Shown one piece after another: positions 46,400 through 58,299 of a stretch of 64,000 bases of DNA (the stretch's first letter is position 1; every line of letters starts with the position of its first letter). Below the pieces are notes generated by a model. It made no database searches. It was not told the origin of the DNA and saw nothing but the letters and a program-made list of their open reading frames with translations. Source of the DNA: Eurosta solidaginis (Eukaryota; Arthropoda; Insecta; Diptera; Tephritidae). A program made the position numbers and the translations under genes. Where the stretch lies: the NCBI RefSeq assembly GCF_040869045.1, contig NC_090323.1, positions 261,272,392 through 261,336,391 of the forward strand, written 5' to 3'.

Positions 46400-48235
46400 T
46401 CCGCCATAAGAAAAACTGTGACTTCAAAATTTTGTCACACAGTACAAAAGAAGATGTTTTCTTTCTTTGCAAACTCTGCAGCTGACACTCCTGGGTGACA
46501 CTTGCCACAGCGGTACTTGGGCATCACCAACAAAACAAGCTCCTCTAGCAGTAATATTTAACTGTAAAACCACCAACAATAAATAAAGACAGAAAACCGA
46601 CGAGCAATAGACAAGGAATATTGCACTTGCAATTGCTTGTAACTAGCAACCGTTTGTTTTGCTGTTGCCTGTCTGTCCACATGTCGGAGCTTTTCTTTTC
46701 TTTTTTCGTTTGCCTTAATATGAATATGGCAGAATGTGTGGCGGGATAGAATAGCTCTTGTATCTGGGATGTACATAGATATGAGTATGTAACTCATATG
46801 CGTTTTACATATGTATGTACATATGTATGCATCTGCGTTTGTTCATGTACATATGTGTGAGTGTTTTAAGTGACTTCTTTTGTTTTTGTTAGTGGCATTC
46901 ATGCCGCACACACGCCTGCGACAGTTGACATGCCATGCCACACCGAAGCAAGTAGTACAACCGAAAAAAAGAAGCAATAACAATCGTCCAACGCACAACT
47001 ATCAACAGGGGGCGGAGGTGCAATTCATGTGTGCCTCCTCGGCAATTGCAATTGCTGCCATGTTCTGCTGCATCTCTGCTTTTATTACTGTTTGTTTATT
47101 AACACGTACATACGTTAACGTTATTGCAGCAGCAGCAGCCTCATTGCCAACACACAAATTTGCCACCCAAAGTGAACAACATTTTCGTATTTTGAAATTA
47201 AATTTTTTGTCATTGCGTTGCGCGTAAATCATTGCCACGCTGCAGCAACAACAAGTTCAATTGCTTACGGTAAATACTGCAAAAGCAAAAACAACAACAA
47301 CCACATTATCATCATCCACGGCTGGTGATCACATTTAGCGATTTATCAAAAATAAATCATTTTGACGAGTTGCAAGTAGCAAAGTTTGCAATCCACATTT
47401 TTGGGTTAGCTAGGCAATGAAATGAATTCAATTTGTATACGCAGCCTAAAATAGAGCAATAGCAACAACAATACTACAAAGAGCAGCAGCAGTAATGGTT
47501 TCAGCATTAGCATCAGCATTACCTGTCGCCGCGCTGGCTTTAGCGATGATAAATTGCAGATTAGTTTGTTTGCCACACTGCCACCATTCTTAACTTAAAT
47601 AACTTTATATGTTTGTGTGTGTGTGTGTGTGTGTGTGTTATTGCGCTTGTGCAACATGGTGATTAGCGCGCATTTGGCGTTGTTAGCTGGAAAAATGTGC
47701 AGGCAGTGGCATTAAGTTTGGCTGATTATTGTTGTTGCATTTTTTCTTGCGCTCATTGCCGCTGACATGGCTGATGTTGCTAATGTTAGAAATTTTGCAC
47801 GTGCATCATCAAATTATTTACTCCTAAACACCGCTAATTCCACTACAATTAATAGTCACTGCATAATTTCGTAGCGATTCTCTGACTGTTGTAATTTCAA
47901 CCTCAGATTATGATTCATGGACTCAGAGATACATATAAAGCTGCAAATAGTTTATTTGTAACAAGACTAAAAACATCGCAATGAAAGATGTCTTGCTTCT
48001 TGAAAAATATCTGGTTTGAAAAAGTAAGAGGCTACTCGTCAAGAAACATTTTTCTGATCTTCGTAAATCAAGAAACTGAAGAAAAACACCAAAAAAAAAA
48101 TAATAAATAAAAATTGCAAAAAAATTTTGTATTGAATTTCCCTACAAATAGGGAGATCCTTGAAAAATAATATTGTTCTAAGATTTCTACAGTCACTTCC
48201 TTTACTACAGTAGACACTTTGTGATTGTGAACATC
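46400..48235. other. CAA/CAG-rich and CA-repeat noncoding stretch
   Basis: Contains TACATATGTA words (46800-46860), CAA/CAG runs (46975-47480) and a (TG)n run at 47613-47637. An open frame from ATG near 46901 (about 108 codons, including VQPKKRSNNNRPTHNYQQG) is low-complexity and lacks splice or homology support. The stretch has no transposon signature and may be host regulatory or UTR sequence. Confidence 0.3.
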
Positions 48236-48239
48236 ATAA

Positions 48240-48790
48240 CGCCCTACAAAGTAGGTGAGAGGTTACAGAACCTGCTTCACAGGAGAGCTGTGGCACGTCG
48301 GCGCTCAATAATTCCAACCCCCAACCAAGGTAATGATGCGTAACCAGTCTTTTGTTTTATGTCTACCAGGTGGTATATTCGTGCGCATTTTAAAGGAGCC
48401 TCCCCGATACCGGATCAACGGTGGCCTTACCACAGCATGGGACGCTGTTGCTACGAACGGTTATTTGTTATTAAATACCGCCAAACCCAACTTGTTGGCA
48501 AAATTAGAAATTTTTAAGGAGATAAGAGTGAGGAGAAAAAATAATAGCGTCGCAATTCGGAGAAATCGTAATAGGCAATGATTTCGACGTGAATGCGAGA
48601 AAAGCGTGCTTTCTGTGAGCTGGCTGTAGTAGCGGTCGAGCAATACGAAGCGTGGCAGAGATTGGTTGAGATCCCACCCAGAATACCGGGCAGCAGTAGA
48701 TTTGTGCGGCGCATGGGTGCAGTAGTCGTACCAACCGACCCACGCTGGGGTTGAAAACAGTGGGAGACGTGAATCAGTTCAAAGCCAGTT
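48240..48790. other. Higher-GC segment of unknown nature
   Basis: Composition is clearly less AT-rich than around it. A plus-strand open frame of about 80 codons (TTG/ATG near 48333, stop 48581) contains RILKEPPRYRINGGLTTAWD, but the complement is also open in several frames. No family recognised; possibly old LINE sequence. Confidence 0.25.
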
Positions 48791-48799
48791 CGCTGACAG

Positions 48800-50375
48800 A
48801 GGCTTTTCTATGAGTAATCGTCAATTCTGCAAACCGATAGAGAAGGAAGAAGCCTCGAGCGAAAAAAAATGTAAGTGATCGGCTCATGACGACAAACCTT
48901 CTTTTAATAGTGCAAACTATCCAAATAAACTGGTACTTTACTTCGTAACCGTGGTATGATACAAAAGAATTCAATTGATAACCTCCACCCATATGGCGAA
49001 CGTCTAATTGTGAGCCCTTCAAATATACGGACACGATATTGGAAGGTACTTCGCGTATCAACTGATGCAGGAGGGTCAGCACTGAAGTCTCCACATAAAC
49101 AAGGAGTGCTTGGGAGAATGTTTTCGTGTGCGGCTAGTATTTATAATTCGTTACAATATGTAACTCATAAAGATAATTCCTAAACACAAAAACCTTAATA
49201 ATATAAAACTAGAGAAGGCAGAAACACTCCTTGGGAAGCAGAAATTAGCGGCAAAAAGCGATGGCATAGGTGCTGAACACATAGACTTTCGAGACAACAT
49301 AACAACATCTTCATAGGGGTAAATACTATGAGCCTCGAAGTAATTTATTTATTTAAATACAGAAATAAAAAATCAGGTAAAATCAACCATGTTACGGGTC
49401 AATTTAACCGAAATTTCTGTCACTTTTAATACACCGCAAATAGCTGTTAAATCAACTTCGAACAAATTGGCGATTCTAAATTGATCATTTCAACTGTCAA
49501 ACCAACAAAAACAAAATTTAATCATACACGAGCCATAGTCTCTTAACTTAACAATTATTAGTGTCAAATTAAGAATGCTAATGAAAAACGTTAAAACAAC
49601 AGATTTCCCGCAACAAAAGGATATCAATGAAGGCTGTTGATATAACAAAGATTTCTGTGACAACATTGTCTTAAGAAAATCTCTCTTAAAAAATTAATTG
49701 ATGCTTTTGCATTATATTGACAAACGCTCGCCGTTGAAAATCAGAAAAATCAGTTAAATTGAATAAGAGCCTGTCAATTTTACAGAATATTGTTAACCTG
49801 GAACCAACAGTTTCCTGTTGAAATTACTAAGCAAATGTGTTCTATTGACGAAAAACTCGGTTGAATTAATGCGATCTTAAAGAATGTCTGTTAATTTAAA
49901 AACAAAAAAAGTTAACTGCCTCTTTTAACTAGAGTTATATCTTTCAGAGAGAAAAAAGCATTGAACTTGGGAAAACCGGAGAGATAAGAAATTAACAAGG
50001 GCTTAAACAACATTATAAGCATCATTACATAACATTTCTCCCCATCGTTATACATTTGAAAAACAAAAAAAATACTTCCACTTGTATGTTTCATCAGAAA
50101 ATCCAAACGAAATCTATGTCACCAATCCTAAATGTAAACATTTAGTAGATATCTACAAAAGTGCTTAAAACTATTTCTTAATTAACTGTAGACATTTTTG
50201 TCCATTGCGAGTGACCTCAGTGTTTGGCACATCCGTCTAACCAGATTACTACCAAATGTTCATTAGCGATACGTTTGCTTACTCTGATAAACCGAATGAG
50301 GAATGAAATATTCACTTTCCCAACCACTATCAGACTGTCGAGAAACCCTGAGACTTGCAACGAAGACGACTAAGT
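48800..50375. other. AT-rich noncoding stretch
   Basis: No gene or transposon domain recognised. Confidence 0.3.
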
Positions 50376-50379
50376 TGCC

Positions 50380-50870
50380 CTTATTTCACATTCCTCGATT
50401 TTCCGCAGAGGGTAGCCCACCGGTGATCGTACGGAGCTGTCCATCTCGTTTATGTCCATTTCGGAACCTTTCCTGATCATCTTATCTGCAAATTTACCTC
50501 ATTGGATACCAATACCTTTAAGCCTGGCTGGCGAAAACGATCGTTACATAGATGTATGGGCTCGTGCTATCCTTCAGCAGTCTGGTTGCTCTCTCTCTAT
50601 GGTATTATCCTACACCTGGAAGAGACTGGATGAGTCAGAGATTTGGTACGATTGGTTTACCTGCAGATGTTTTGAGTATATTCCAGCTCCAGTTCGCTTT
50701 TCTCTTTATGAGGCGTCTCTGTAATGCCCCTACTACTTTCTGGACTTTTCTGCCATTCCTCCCTGAAGCATATCTTATGTTCTGCACCTGGAAGTCAAAA
50801 ATATTAAGTTTGCTTCAATGGTGTGGAAAGCCACCCCATCCATCTAAGCATTTGAAAATAGTCTGTTAAT
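50380..50870 (+). other. Unrecognised open-frame segment
   Basis: Two overlapping plus-strand frames stay open together over about 150 bp. One (ATG 50452) reads SGCSLSMVLSYTWKRLDESE and ends at 50724; the other starts by 50552 and reads GLPADVLSIFQLQFAFLFMR, ending at 50869. Only one can be real, and neither is recognised. The segment is less AT-rich than its flanks, consistent with coding sequence or an old transposon. Confidence 0.25.
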
Positions 50871-50879
50871 TGTGCAATT

Positions 50880-51795
50880 TAATTGAAACCATATCGAAAT
50901 GTAAAACATTGCGGTAAAAGCACTAAATTAACGGATTATTTCAAGCATATTAAAAGGAAAATGTTCAACGTTTTCCTCGTTAAGGAGCTTAAAAACTTTA
51001 GTTTCATATTAATTTCGAACTACTGTCTTAATCTTAAAAAGCTTTTACCTTCATACATATGTAAATACATTGAAATATCTCCACTAATATCTAAATTTCT
51101 AATCATTTATACAAGCGAATCGAATAAGGGGCACTTCGTCGTTATTCTGCTAAAGGATAACACGCATACACATGCATGACACAATTGGAGCAAACTTTAA
51201 ACAGAAGTTCACCACGCTTTTATGCGCTCTTAAGCTACTGAATCTGCTCTCTTAAATAAAATTGAGTACAGTGTGCAAGAGCATAAAAAAGCTTTCCTGC
51301 CGTATAATGTCAATTTTGAAAGAAAACAAATATGCGCGAAAATATTTTTAATTTTTAAAGAACTTGTATGCATATTTTAACGAAAATTTTAGTTAATATT
51401 AAAAGAAGAAATTTTAAAATATGTATAATGAAAAATTTTATTTTTATATTTTTTTTTAATTGCTCATATCATCAAAATTATGCGATTTATTTTATTTTAA
51501 CGTCAAGTAAAAAAAAACTTTTGCATTTCATTTGATTTTGTTGTTATTGTTAGACCAATAAAACACAAACCGGCATTTACTCACTTCCTGGCAAGACAAC
51601 ACAGCAGGACAATTGTCATTCGTGTTCGGTTCATTAAAAGTGACACAAGTGCAGTTAAACAAAAAAGAAGAGAAAAAACAGAAGTTCGTGATTTAAATAA
51701 AAATTTGAACATTTTTTGGGCACGCTGTATGTGAACAGTGATTCTTCTGAAATTTTCGAAAAGGCGCAAAATTTTGTGAAATTAATTGAAATTGT
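50880..51795. other. AT-rich stretch, possible 5' flank at its right end
   Basis: Featureless except 51590-51795, where A-rich sequence with GTGACA, GTGAAC and GTGAAA words resembles fly 5' UTR composition. See the candidate first exon at 53270. Confidence 0.25.
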
Positions 51796-51800
51796 GAAAC

Positions 51801-53147
51801 TACACCTTTTCCAGTTTAAGTTCAGAAATTTACAATTCAAGTCCAGAAAATTGTAATTCAAGTTCAGAAATTCCAATTTAAATTCAGAAATTTACAATTC
51901 AAGTTCAGAATTTCCAATTTAAATTCAGTAATTTACAATTGAAGTTCAGAAATTTACAATTCAAGTTCAGATTTTCTAATTCAAATTCAGAAGTTCCAAT
52001 TTAAATTCAGAAAACTACAATTCAAGTTCGGAAAATTACAATTCAAGTACAGAATTTAATTTCAAATTCAGAAAATTACAATTCAAGTTCAGAAATTTAT
52101 AAGTAGGGTGCTTATTTTGAAAAGTATTTTAATTAATTAATTTTATACTTATATGTTACTTGCGGAAGTGTTGATGCTTCGTTGACCATGTTGTCAAAAT
52201 TGTGGCTTGGGTATACATAGTGTACCCCAAGTTTCCTTCAAGGTGTGTACATCCCGAACCTTGAAATCAAATGGAGGATAATTGTTTCCAACAAGTGCAT
52301 GATGACGCTACGGCCAAGAAAGTACTTCAGTCGAAACAGCAGTTTGGAAGCAGTGGAGGGGAGACCGCCACAGAGTTGCGAAGGTGGAGGAAGACTTGAC
52401 CTCTCATGTTGCTCCCAACCGCCGTCAGTTACCGCGAAACAGGGAAAGCTGGCATGATTTTTTACGAAACTGCCAAAATCGCGATTAAGTCCCAATTCAT
52501 GATGATGATGATGGCGGATAAGTTGAGATATTTTGACATATGGCGACATGATCTATGCAGACAGTACCTATACGTTACTTCCGGGAGTGTGGACGCTACG
52601 TTGACTTTTTAAGTTGTCATATCTTCGTCATCACTGGTGTCTACTCAGTGCAGATCAATGGTTATGACGCTAAGAATATAGCTGGATGGCATTGCAATTG
52701 CTTCTTATGAGCGAGAGTTTTTATCTTCGCTATCTCGCAAAATTGATTTATACGAGTTAAGATGTCCATTGCTTCCCTAACACATAGATACCATCTTACA
52801 TACATTTATTTCCGTTTGATGAAAAAATACCCGACAAATATTCTGAACTTGAATTGCAATTTTCTGAACTTGAGTTGCAATTTTCTGAATTTAAATTGTA
52901 ATTTTCTAAACTTGAATTGGAAATTTCTGAATTTAAATTGGAATTTCTTAACTTGAATTGTAATTTTCTGAATTTGAATTTTAAATTTCTGAATTTAAAT
53001 TGGAATTGCTGAACTTGAATTGTATTTTTCTGAATTTGAATTGAACTTGAATTGTAAATTTCTGAACCTCAGTTGTAAATTTCTGAATTTAAATTGGAAA
53101 TTCTGAACTTGAATTGTAATTTTCTGAGCTTAAAAGGAAAAGGTGTA
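51801..53147. mobile_element. Foldback-like element with tandem-repeat arms
   Basis: Both ends read TACACCTTTTCC going inward (51801-51812 and the complement at 53136-53147). Each arm is about 290 bp of degenerate 20-21-bp units ('ttcagaaatttacaattcaa' on the left, the complement on the right), around 14 units per arm, in inverted orientation. A ~740-bp centre (52100-52840) includes a LINE C-terminal scrap. Inverted arms made of short tandem units are the hallmark of foldback elements. No clean target duplication was found. Confidence 0.7.
52295..52515 (+). pseudogene. LINE C-terminal fragment with GAT-repeat tail, inside the foldback element
   Basis: The nucleotide segment 'caagaaagtacttcagtcga' to 'ggtggaggaagacttgacct' aligns with 36270-36360 in the RTE/CR1-like remnant. 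It continues for about 100 bp and ends in (GAT)n at 52499-52513, a typical 3' tail for such LINEs. It is therefore a 5'-truncated insertion or captured piece within the element. Confidence 0.5.
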
Positions 53148-53269
53148 ATTGTAATGATTACATTCAGTGTGATTTGCATGAAAAAAATTAGTAAATATAA
53201 TACTGTTAATGTGATAAAAGTGATTACTATTTTAGCAGCAATTTAATTAAACAAAATCCATTTGCCAAA

Positions 53270-53371
53270 ATGTTTTCAAAAACGAAATTGCATTGTGAAG
53301 ATTGGCATCACCCAGTTTCGCTATTTTTGCCTGAAATGGCCGAGGACGAAACCTTTTTTGGCTGCAGAGAG
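53270..53371 (+). CDS. Candidate first coding exon of an unrecognised gene
   Basis: ATG in a good fly context (GCCAAAATG) opens 34 codons beginning MFSKTKLHCEDWHHPVSLFL and ending ETFFGCRE. It stops exactly at a consensus donor, GAG|GTAAAT, on a codon boundary. The sequence before it is A-rich like a 5' UTR. The following exon was not found: the next exon-like stretch (53541 onward, after 'ttttaaatag') is in the wrong phase for direct joining. No signal peptide or known domain is visible. The foldback element ends only 123 bp upstream. Confidence 0.35.
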
Positions 53372-53540
53372 GTAAATAAAATACAAATTGTGTAGGATAT
53401 GTATATTTGCTGCAATGAAAGTTTTAAGTCCATATGGACATGGTAATTATAGTAATATTCAAAATCGAACTCAGCTTCCGAAATTATATATTAGGTATTC
53501 GATTCCCTTGAATAAGTAAAATTTAAAATTTTTAAATAGG

Positions 53541-53759
53541 TCTATTACTAAAACCAACAATAACGGAAGCACTATGAGGAACAACATCCAAGACCGATCG
53601 AAGAAAATTCGTCAGCAAAAAAATGTTTGCATGTTCCTTATATGTTTTTGTTTTTCACTTAAATTCCGACACACAGTGGTATATACCTTTGCCTTAATTA
53701 AAACAGAACATTTTTGGCTTGGCTTGCAGTTTGGCTTTGCACCTACCGAACTAAAGTAG
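53541..53759 (+). CDS. Candidate exon-like open frame
   Basis: After an acceptor-like 'tttttaaatag', one frame runs SITKTNNNGSTMRNNIQDRS, then KKIRQQKNVC and a hydrophobic stretch (MFLICFCFSLKF), ending at TAG 53757-53759. It needs two bases of a split codon from upstream, whereas the exon at 53270 ends on a boundary. It could be chance. Confidence 0.2.
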   Translation, partial: SITKTNNNGSTMRNNIQDRSKKIRQQKNVCMFLICFCFSLKFRHTVVYTFALIKTEHFWLGLQFGFAPTELK

Positions 53760-53959
53760 AATGCGGCGTGTGAGCTGGTTGGTTCTCTGAGCAACGGAAG
53801 GTGTCGCTTTCAGTCCGTCTTCCTCACTCGGCTTGTACTTCCCAAGCCGAAGTACTCGGCATATCCACTCTTGCAGGAGAAATCTGAAATCCCCCATTAC
53901 ATCGCCCAAGGTCATCAACAATCTCATGAGTTCGCTTCATGCCGCAGCTAAATTCCCTA

Positions 53960-54215
53960 ACTTATATATTAGCTCTTTGATGGATAGGGCGCTTCGGGAT
54001 ATTCATACCTGGGCATCTAATGTCGACGGCACTTTATGCATATAAAAGAATGCTCGGCTGTATGTGGGGTTTATCGCCCTCTCTCTCTCTTCGGGTGTAT
54101 ACCGCGATTGTAAACCATATCCTCTAATGTGGAGTCATTGCTTGGTCGCGAGACAAAAACAAAAAAAAGGACGTGTGGCACTCGAGGACTGCCGCGGTAA
54201 AGCTATTGCATAATA
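53960..54215 (+). pseudogene. LINE RT C-terminal fragment
   Basis: ALYAYKRMLGCMWGLSPSLS (about 54030-54085) then RVYTAIVNHIL, a stop, and CGVIAWSRDK is the RT thumb region of an I-group LINE (compare GKTWGLSPKMVYWTF in the 16-17.5 kb copy). One frameshift and one stop are visible. It is cut off before RNase H. Confidence 0.6.
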
Positions 54216-54370
54216 TCAACTTATGCAATTATAATATTTATGCAACATTTTGGTTTCTTTGATATTAATTCAAGTTTTGTCTTTGATATTAATTCAAGTT
54301 AACCTTTTTACGCGTGGTGACCGATAAGAAAACAAATTTTTTACTTTTATTGAATAAATGAGAAGTTAAT

Positions 54371-54813
54371 ATTTAACTTTCACTTTAAATTTATTTTTAA
54401 CTTTAGCTTTAACATTCACTTTAACTTTAACTTTAACTTTAACTTCAACTTTAACTTTAACTTTAACTTTAACTTTAACCTTAACTTTAACTTTAACTTT
54501 GACTTTAACTTTAACCTTAACTTTAACTTTAACATTAACTTTGACTTTAACTTTAACTTTAACTTTAACTTTAACTTTAACCTTAACGTTAACTTTAACT
54601 TTATTTTTAACTTTAACTTTAACTTTAATTTTAACTTTAACTTTAACTTTAGTTTTAACTTTAACTTTAACTTTAACTTTAACTTTAACTTCAACTTTAA
54701 CTTTAACTTTAACTTCAACTTTAACTTTAACTTTGACCTTAACTTTAACTTTATCTTTATTTTTAACTTTAACTAGCGCTTTAACTTTAACATTCACTTT
54801 AACTTTAACTTTA
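54371..54813. repeat. (ACTTTA)n hexamer microsatellite, ~440 bp
   Basis: About 74 hexamer periods of ACTTTA/AACTTT, with scattered substitutions (ACCTTA, ACTTCA, ATTTTA). Because the unit is 6 bp and lacks stops in several frames, it is open on both strands (Lys-Val or Leu-Lys dipeptides one way, Thr-Leu the other). These are artefacts, not proteins. Confidence 0.95.
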
Positions 54814-55128
54814 TGATCCGGGGTGGGCGTGAGCTTAGCACCTGCTAACAAGCCAACCTAATATAAACGCACGCAAGTCATTTTCTGTTAAAAATGTCTC
54901 ATACACATACAACTTGTATGAGAGCAACTCAAATTGAATTTGCTGCGTGAAAACCTAACTTGATGTCCAATTCTTGTTCTGCGTGACATTTAGATTTGAC
55001 GTTTGCACACATGCTTTACATTGTTGCAACGCATGCTTATTTGGGTTAGGGCAAAAAACGCTGGTTGTTTGCGTGCGCTAAAAAACCGCAGTGCGGTTTT
55101 ATTAGATTGGCTTGTAAGCATGGCGCAA

Positions 55129-55310
55129 CGATACAAGGTGGCAGCATGGGACGGACAGCTAATTTTAAGCTTTTTGTTTTATTTGATTTGATACATCAAA
55201 ATACGGCGCAGTACGATTTTGACATTTGTCCATAGAATTTACAAAAACAAAGTACATGAAATTTTTATTTATGTTTGTAGGTATGTTACCATTCTGTCAC
55301 CTTGTATCCG
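55129..55310. mobile_element. 182-bp MITE
   Basis: The ends are inverted: CGATACAAGGTGGCAGCATGG on the left, CGGATACAAGGTGACAGAATGG as the complement of the right. No ORF. Just upstream (55085-55101) is a hairpin AAACCGC-AGT-GCGGTTT. Confidence 0.6.
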
Positions 55311-55784
55311 CTATGCTTGTAAGCGACCATATATGTATACGATAAGCGATAGCACAATGGCTACTTCGTGAAAATCAACGACAGCTCTTTTAGTTTGATT
55401 TAGATGGTCGTAAGAGGAGGAAGTGTCGCACGCGCGCTTAAAACAGAGTACAAAAGAGTGCGTGTGATACATGTTCACCGTTCAAGCATTGAAATCAAAA
55501 TAAATAATTAATTGATTTTGCTTTCGTGCTCGCTACGCGTTCGTGTTTACTAACACATTCTCAATTTGGTAACCTGCCCACCACTGATTATTATAGAGAT
55601 CCAATATTATGTATTTGGCCTGTTGCTAACACTGAACCTTTACGAACGTTTTCGAATCTTTTCGAACCTTTTCGGATCTTTTTTGACAAATATCCGTTAC
55701 GGTTTTTTTTGATTTAGACGCCAAGCCCGCGATAAAATCTATGCAATAGCTTAAAAAAGAACATACCTAAAAAAATTATAGGGG

Positions 55785-56675
55785 TATACAGGCTATCAAT
55801 GCTTAGCACTACGAGAGCCCTGAAAACAACCCCAACGGCTGCACTCTATGCCATTCTACACATTCCACCTATGGACCTCGAGACAGCTTTAGCGAAGACC
55901 ATGTGGCCACAGTCGTATAGCGTTATCAATTACAGGGCGAACAGCCTACTTGATTCGCTATCTGCGAATCTAAAAGCATTAAAAAGTGTGTTAGAGTGTA
56001 AGCAGTCTCTGGAAAGGATTGGGACAGGGAGAAGCATACATCTATATAGAGTCCCAGTGCATCTGGGAATAGCTGGGAATGAAAAAGCAGATGAGTAGCT
56101 GAAAAAGGGCATCCCTTGAAGCTTGATCCGTACATGTCCCAATTAGATTGGGCGAGATTAAGCGAAGGCGAGTGGTGCACATGATCGACCTAGCGGGAAA
56201 GGCTTGGGTTCAAGCGTCGGCTGTAAAGTGTCGAAGATTATGTGTAGGTCATACAACATTAGACTAACAAATTTGCTTCTATCATTAAAAAGAGAGGACT
56301 GTAGACTCATGACGGGTATTCTGACTGGATTCTGTCTTCTGTCGTCACATGCCTTTAAATTAGGATTGGTCAGTGATAGTAGATGTAGGAAGCGCGGCTT
56401 GAAGGAGGAAAAGATCGAGCACGTCCTGTGCTCGTGTCCTCCGCTTGCTAGGCTAAGACTCCAACTATTAGGAGTGATACAGCTGTCAGATCTAGAAGCA
56501 GCAAGTGGCTTAAGTCCTAGGAAGCTTCTAGCTTCTAGCTTGCCAACATAGGTCCTGGTTTTTGATAGGGGTTTCAGTTTGGTTATTAAAACGAACTTCT
56601 GGTAACACTACGGACTTATTCAGTCTATGTGAGGTCCTCATGGACCGGCCAGTTCAACCTAACCTATGTGGCATA
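55785..56675 (+). pseudogene. LINE fragment: linker, RNase H, Cys tail and 3' terminus
   Basis: The order is LKTTPTAALYAILHIPP (55828-55878), the later RNase H motif VPVHLGIAGNEKADE (about 56051-56095, usual W-V-P-G-H-x-G), then DCRLMTGILTGFCLLSSHAF and EKIEHVLCSCPPLARLRLQLL (56405-56470). The 3' end carries GACCGGCCAGTTCAACC near 56643. One TAG follows the RNase H motif and several shifts occur. The first RNase H strand is missing. It is the most complete tail of the family in the window. Confidence 0.75.
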
Positions 56676-56684
56676 CAGGATTAC

Positions 56685-57800
56685 CCAAATTTGGCAGAAC
56701 GTCAGCAACACACTTTGGCGCCAAGTACCTAGCGATGACAACCCGACGATTTAGGAACTCGAGAATGCCGAACACATTCTGGCCTAAATAGACTCCTTCC
56801 AATTCGTCTCCTCCGAAGAAAAAACACACTAAGGCCGTTTCATCGTCACACTCAAAACCACGCGATTCCCATTTCGATAGCCCTCACTCACGAGTACGAC
56901 GCCAAAATGAAACTCATATTGTTAATGCAACGCCATCATTTCCCAGCAGAAATCACTCAGTTAGAAGACTCCAGCACTATCAGCAAGAAAAGCTGCCTTC
57001 TTACCTTAATCCCATGCTAGATGATGGCATCGTCCGAATTGACGGTCGCTTAGTTAATGCTGATATGAGCTATAAAGAATGCTGTACAAATATTAATCCA
57101 GACAACTCGAAGAACTCCCTGACCTCCCTGATTCTACATTTGCTTCATGGTGGAAAGCACCTAATGATCTACATGATATAGAAGGAATTCTATATCTCCA
57201 GACTCAAGCAGAAAGTAAAAAAAAATGCATATTCAACTGCAAGACGTGCACGATATATAAGCAATGAGCGCGTTCGCAAATAATGGCAACTATGCCCCGA
57301 ATGTGGCACTTACTCGGTGTTCTTTTACGTAACCGGCGTTGACTTCGCTGGCCCATTTATGGTGAAGACGTCCACCTTGCGACGAGCTTCCTACTCAAAA
57401 GCACCCTTTTGCGTATTTGTATGCTTCTCTATTAAAACACACAGGTTAGACAACTGAGGTCTTCATAGAAGCCTTCTCTCGCTTCGTAGGACGATGCGTA
57501 TTATCCTACAAAGTAATGTATGATAATGGAAAGACATTCATTGGTGCTCAACGAGCTTTTCAAAAAGAGCTCGCAATATTCATCAAAGAAGTAGCTGTAG
57601 ATGTCGGTGAAAGATTTGCGATACCAGGTTTTTCTTGGCTGTTTATACCCCCTTATGCCTCACACATAGGGGCCTATAGGAAGCCGCGGTAAATATCTTC
57701 AAGACACATTTAAGCAGGAAGTCAAAGGTTTAAGTGCGGCATATACTCATTTACAATTAAAACAAGAGTTGTGGCGCGTTTTTATTTCTAAAAGTGAAGT
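56685..57800 (+). pseudogene. BEL/Pao retrotransposon integrase region (degenerate)
   Basis: DDGIVRIDGRLVNADMSY (57020-57073) is the segment before the integrase zinc finger. CKTCTIYK is the Cys pair, GVDFAGPFMV (about 57331-57360) the first catalytic Asp, MYDNGKTFIGAQRAF (57518-57565) the second, and PPYASHIGAY (57649-57678) the block where the Glu normally follows. The expected Glu motif after it (G-L-W-E) is changed. Many stops and frameshifts. No LTR was recognised. Confidence 0.75.
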
Positions 57801-58073
57801 GCCGAGATTTTCCCTTAAATATTTCCTTAGTGCTCCATTCCCCATTCAAATGCAATTTTATAGGGCTTTATAAGAAGTTTCAACAAGGAAGTTTTTACCA
57901 TTTATAATGCAAAAATATCAATAAACACGTTTTGTCACTATTATTTCTTCCAAGCCAAACTAATACTTGTTCACTTTTTCGCAAAAGAACAACTTTAAAA
58001 TGCTGTTTTTATAGGCTGCGTTATTCCAAGAGAGATATTGAATTGCTGCTTATATAATTTATTTAGTACTAGC

Positions 58074-58280
58074 AGACCCCGCATACATTGTTCTTCAGTA
58101 ACCTTGGTCTACCTGCATATCTCATAAGTAGTTTTTAACTCTTACCCCACCCCACCCTGTTCTAGTCCCAGTCCCAATCCCTGTTTCAGTTTCAGTGCCA
58201 GTCACAATCCCAGCTCCAGTCGTAGTTACAGTTCTAGTTCCAATCCCAATCCCACTCCCAGTCGGTCCCTGGTCCATTTA
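58074..58280 (+). repeat. CTAGCAGACCC-type repeat with CCAGTC tract
   Basis: It starts 'ctagcagaccccgcatacat', like 14129, and passes after about 70 bp into a degenerate hexamer tract (CCAGTC/CCAATC, 58155-58270). The downstream part is replaced by another repeat. Confidence 0.5.
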
Positions 58281-58299
58281 CTGGAGTTTCGTAAATATT

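Noticed and set aside
46880..47227. 115-codon plus-strand open frame
   Set aside because: Low-complexity CAA/GCA content, no ATG at the very start, no recognisable domain; kept only as a note in the noncoding entry.
54366..54851. Long open frames encoding Lys-Val, Leu-Lys or Thr-Leu dipeptide repeats on both strands
   Set aside because: They are translations of a hexamer microsatellite that lacks stop codons; no gene context.
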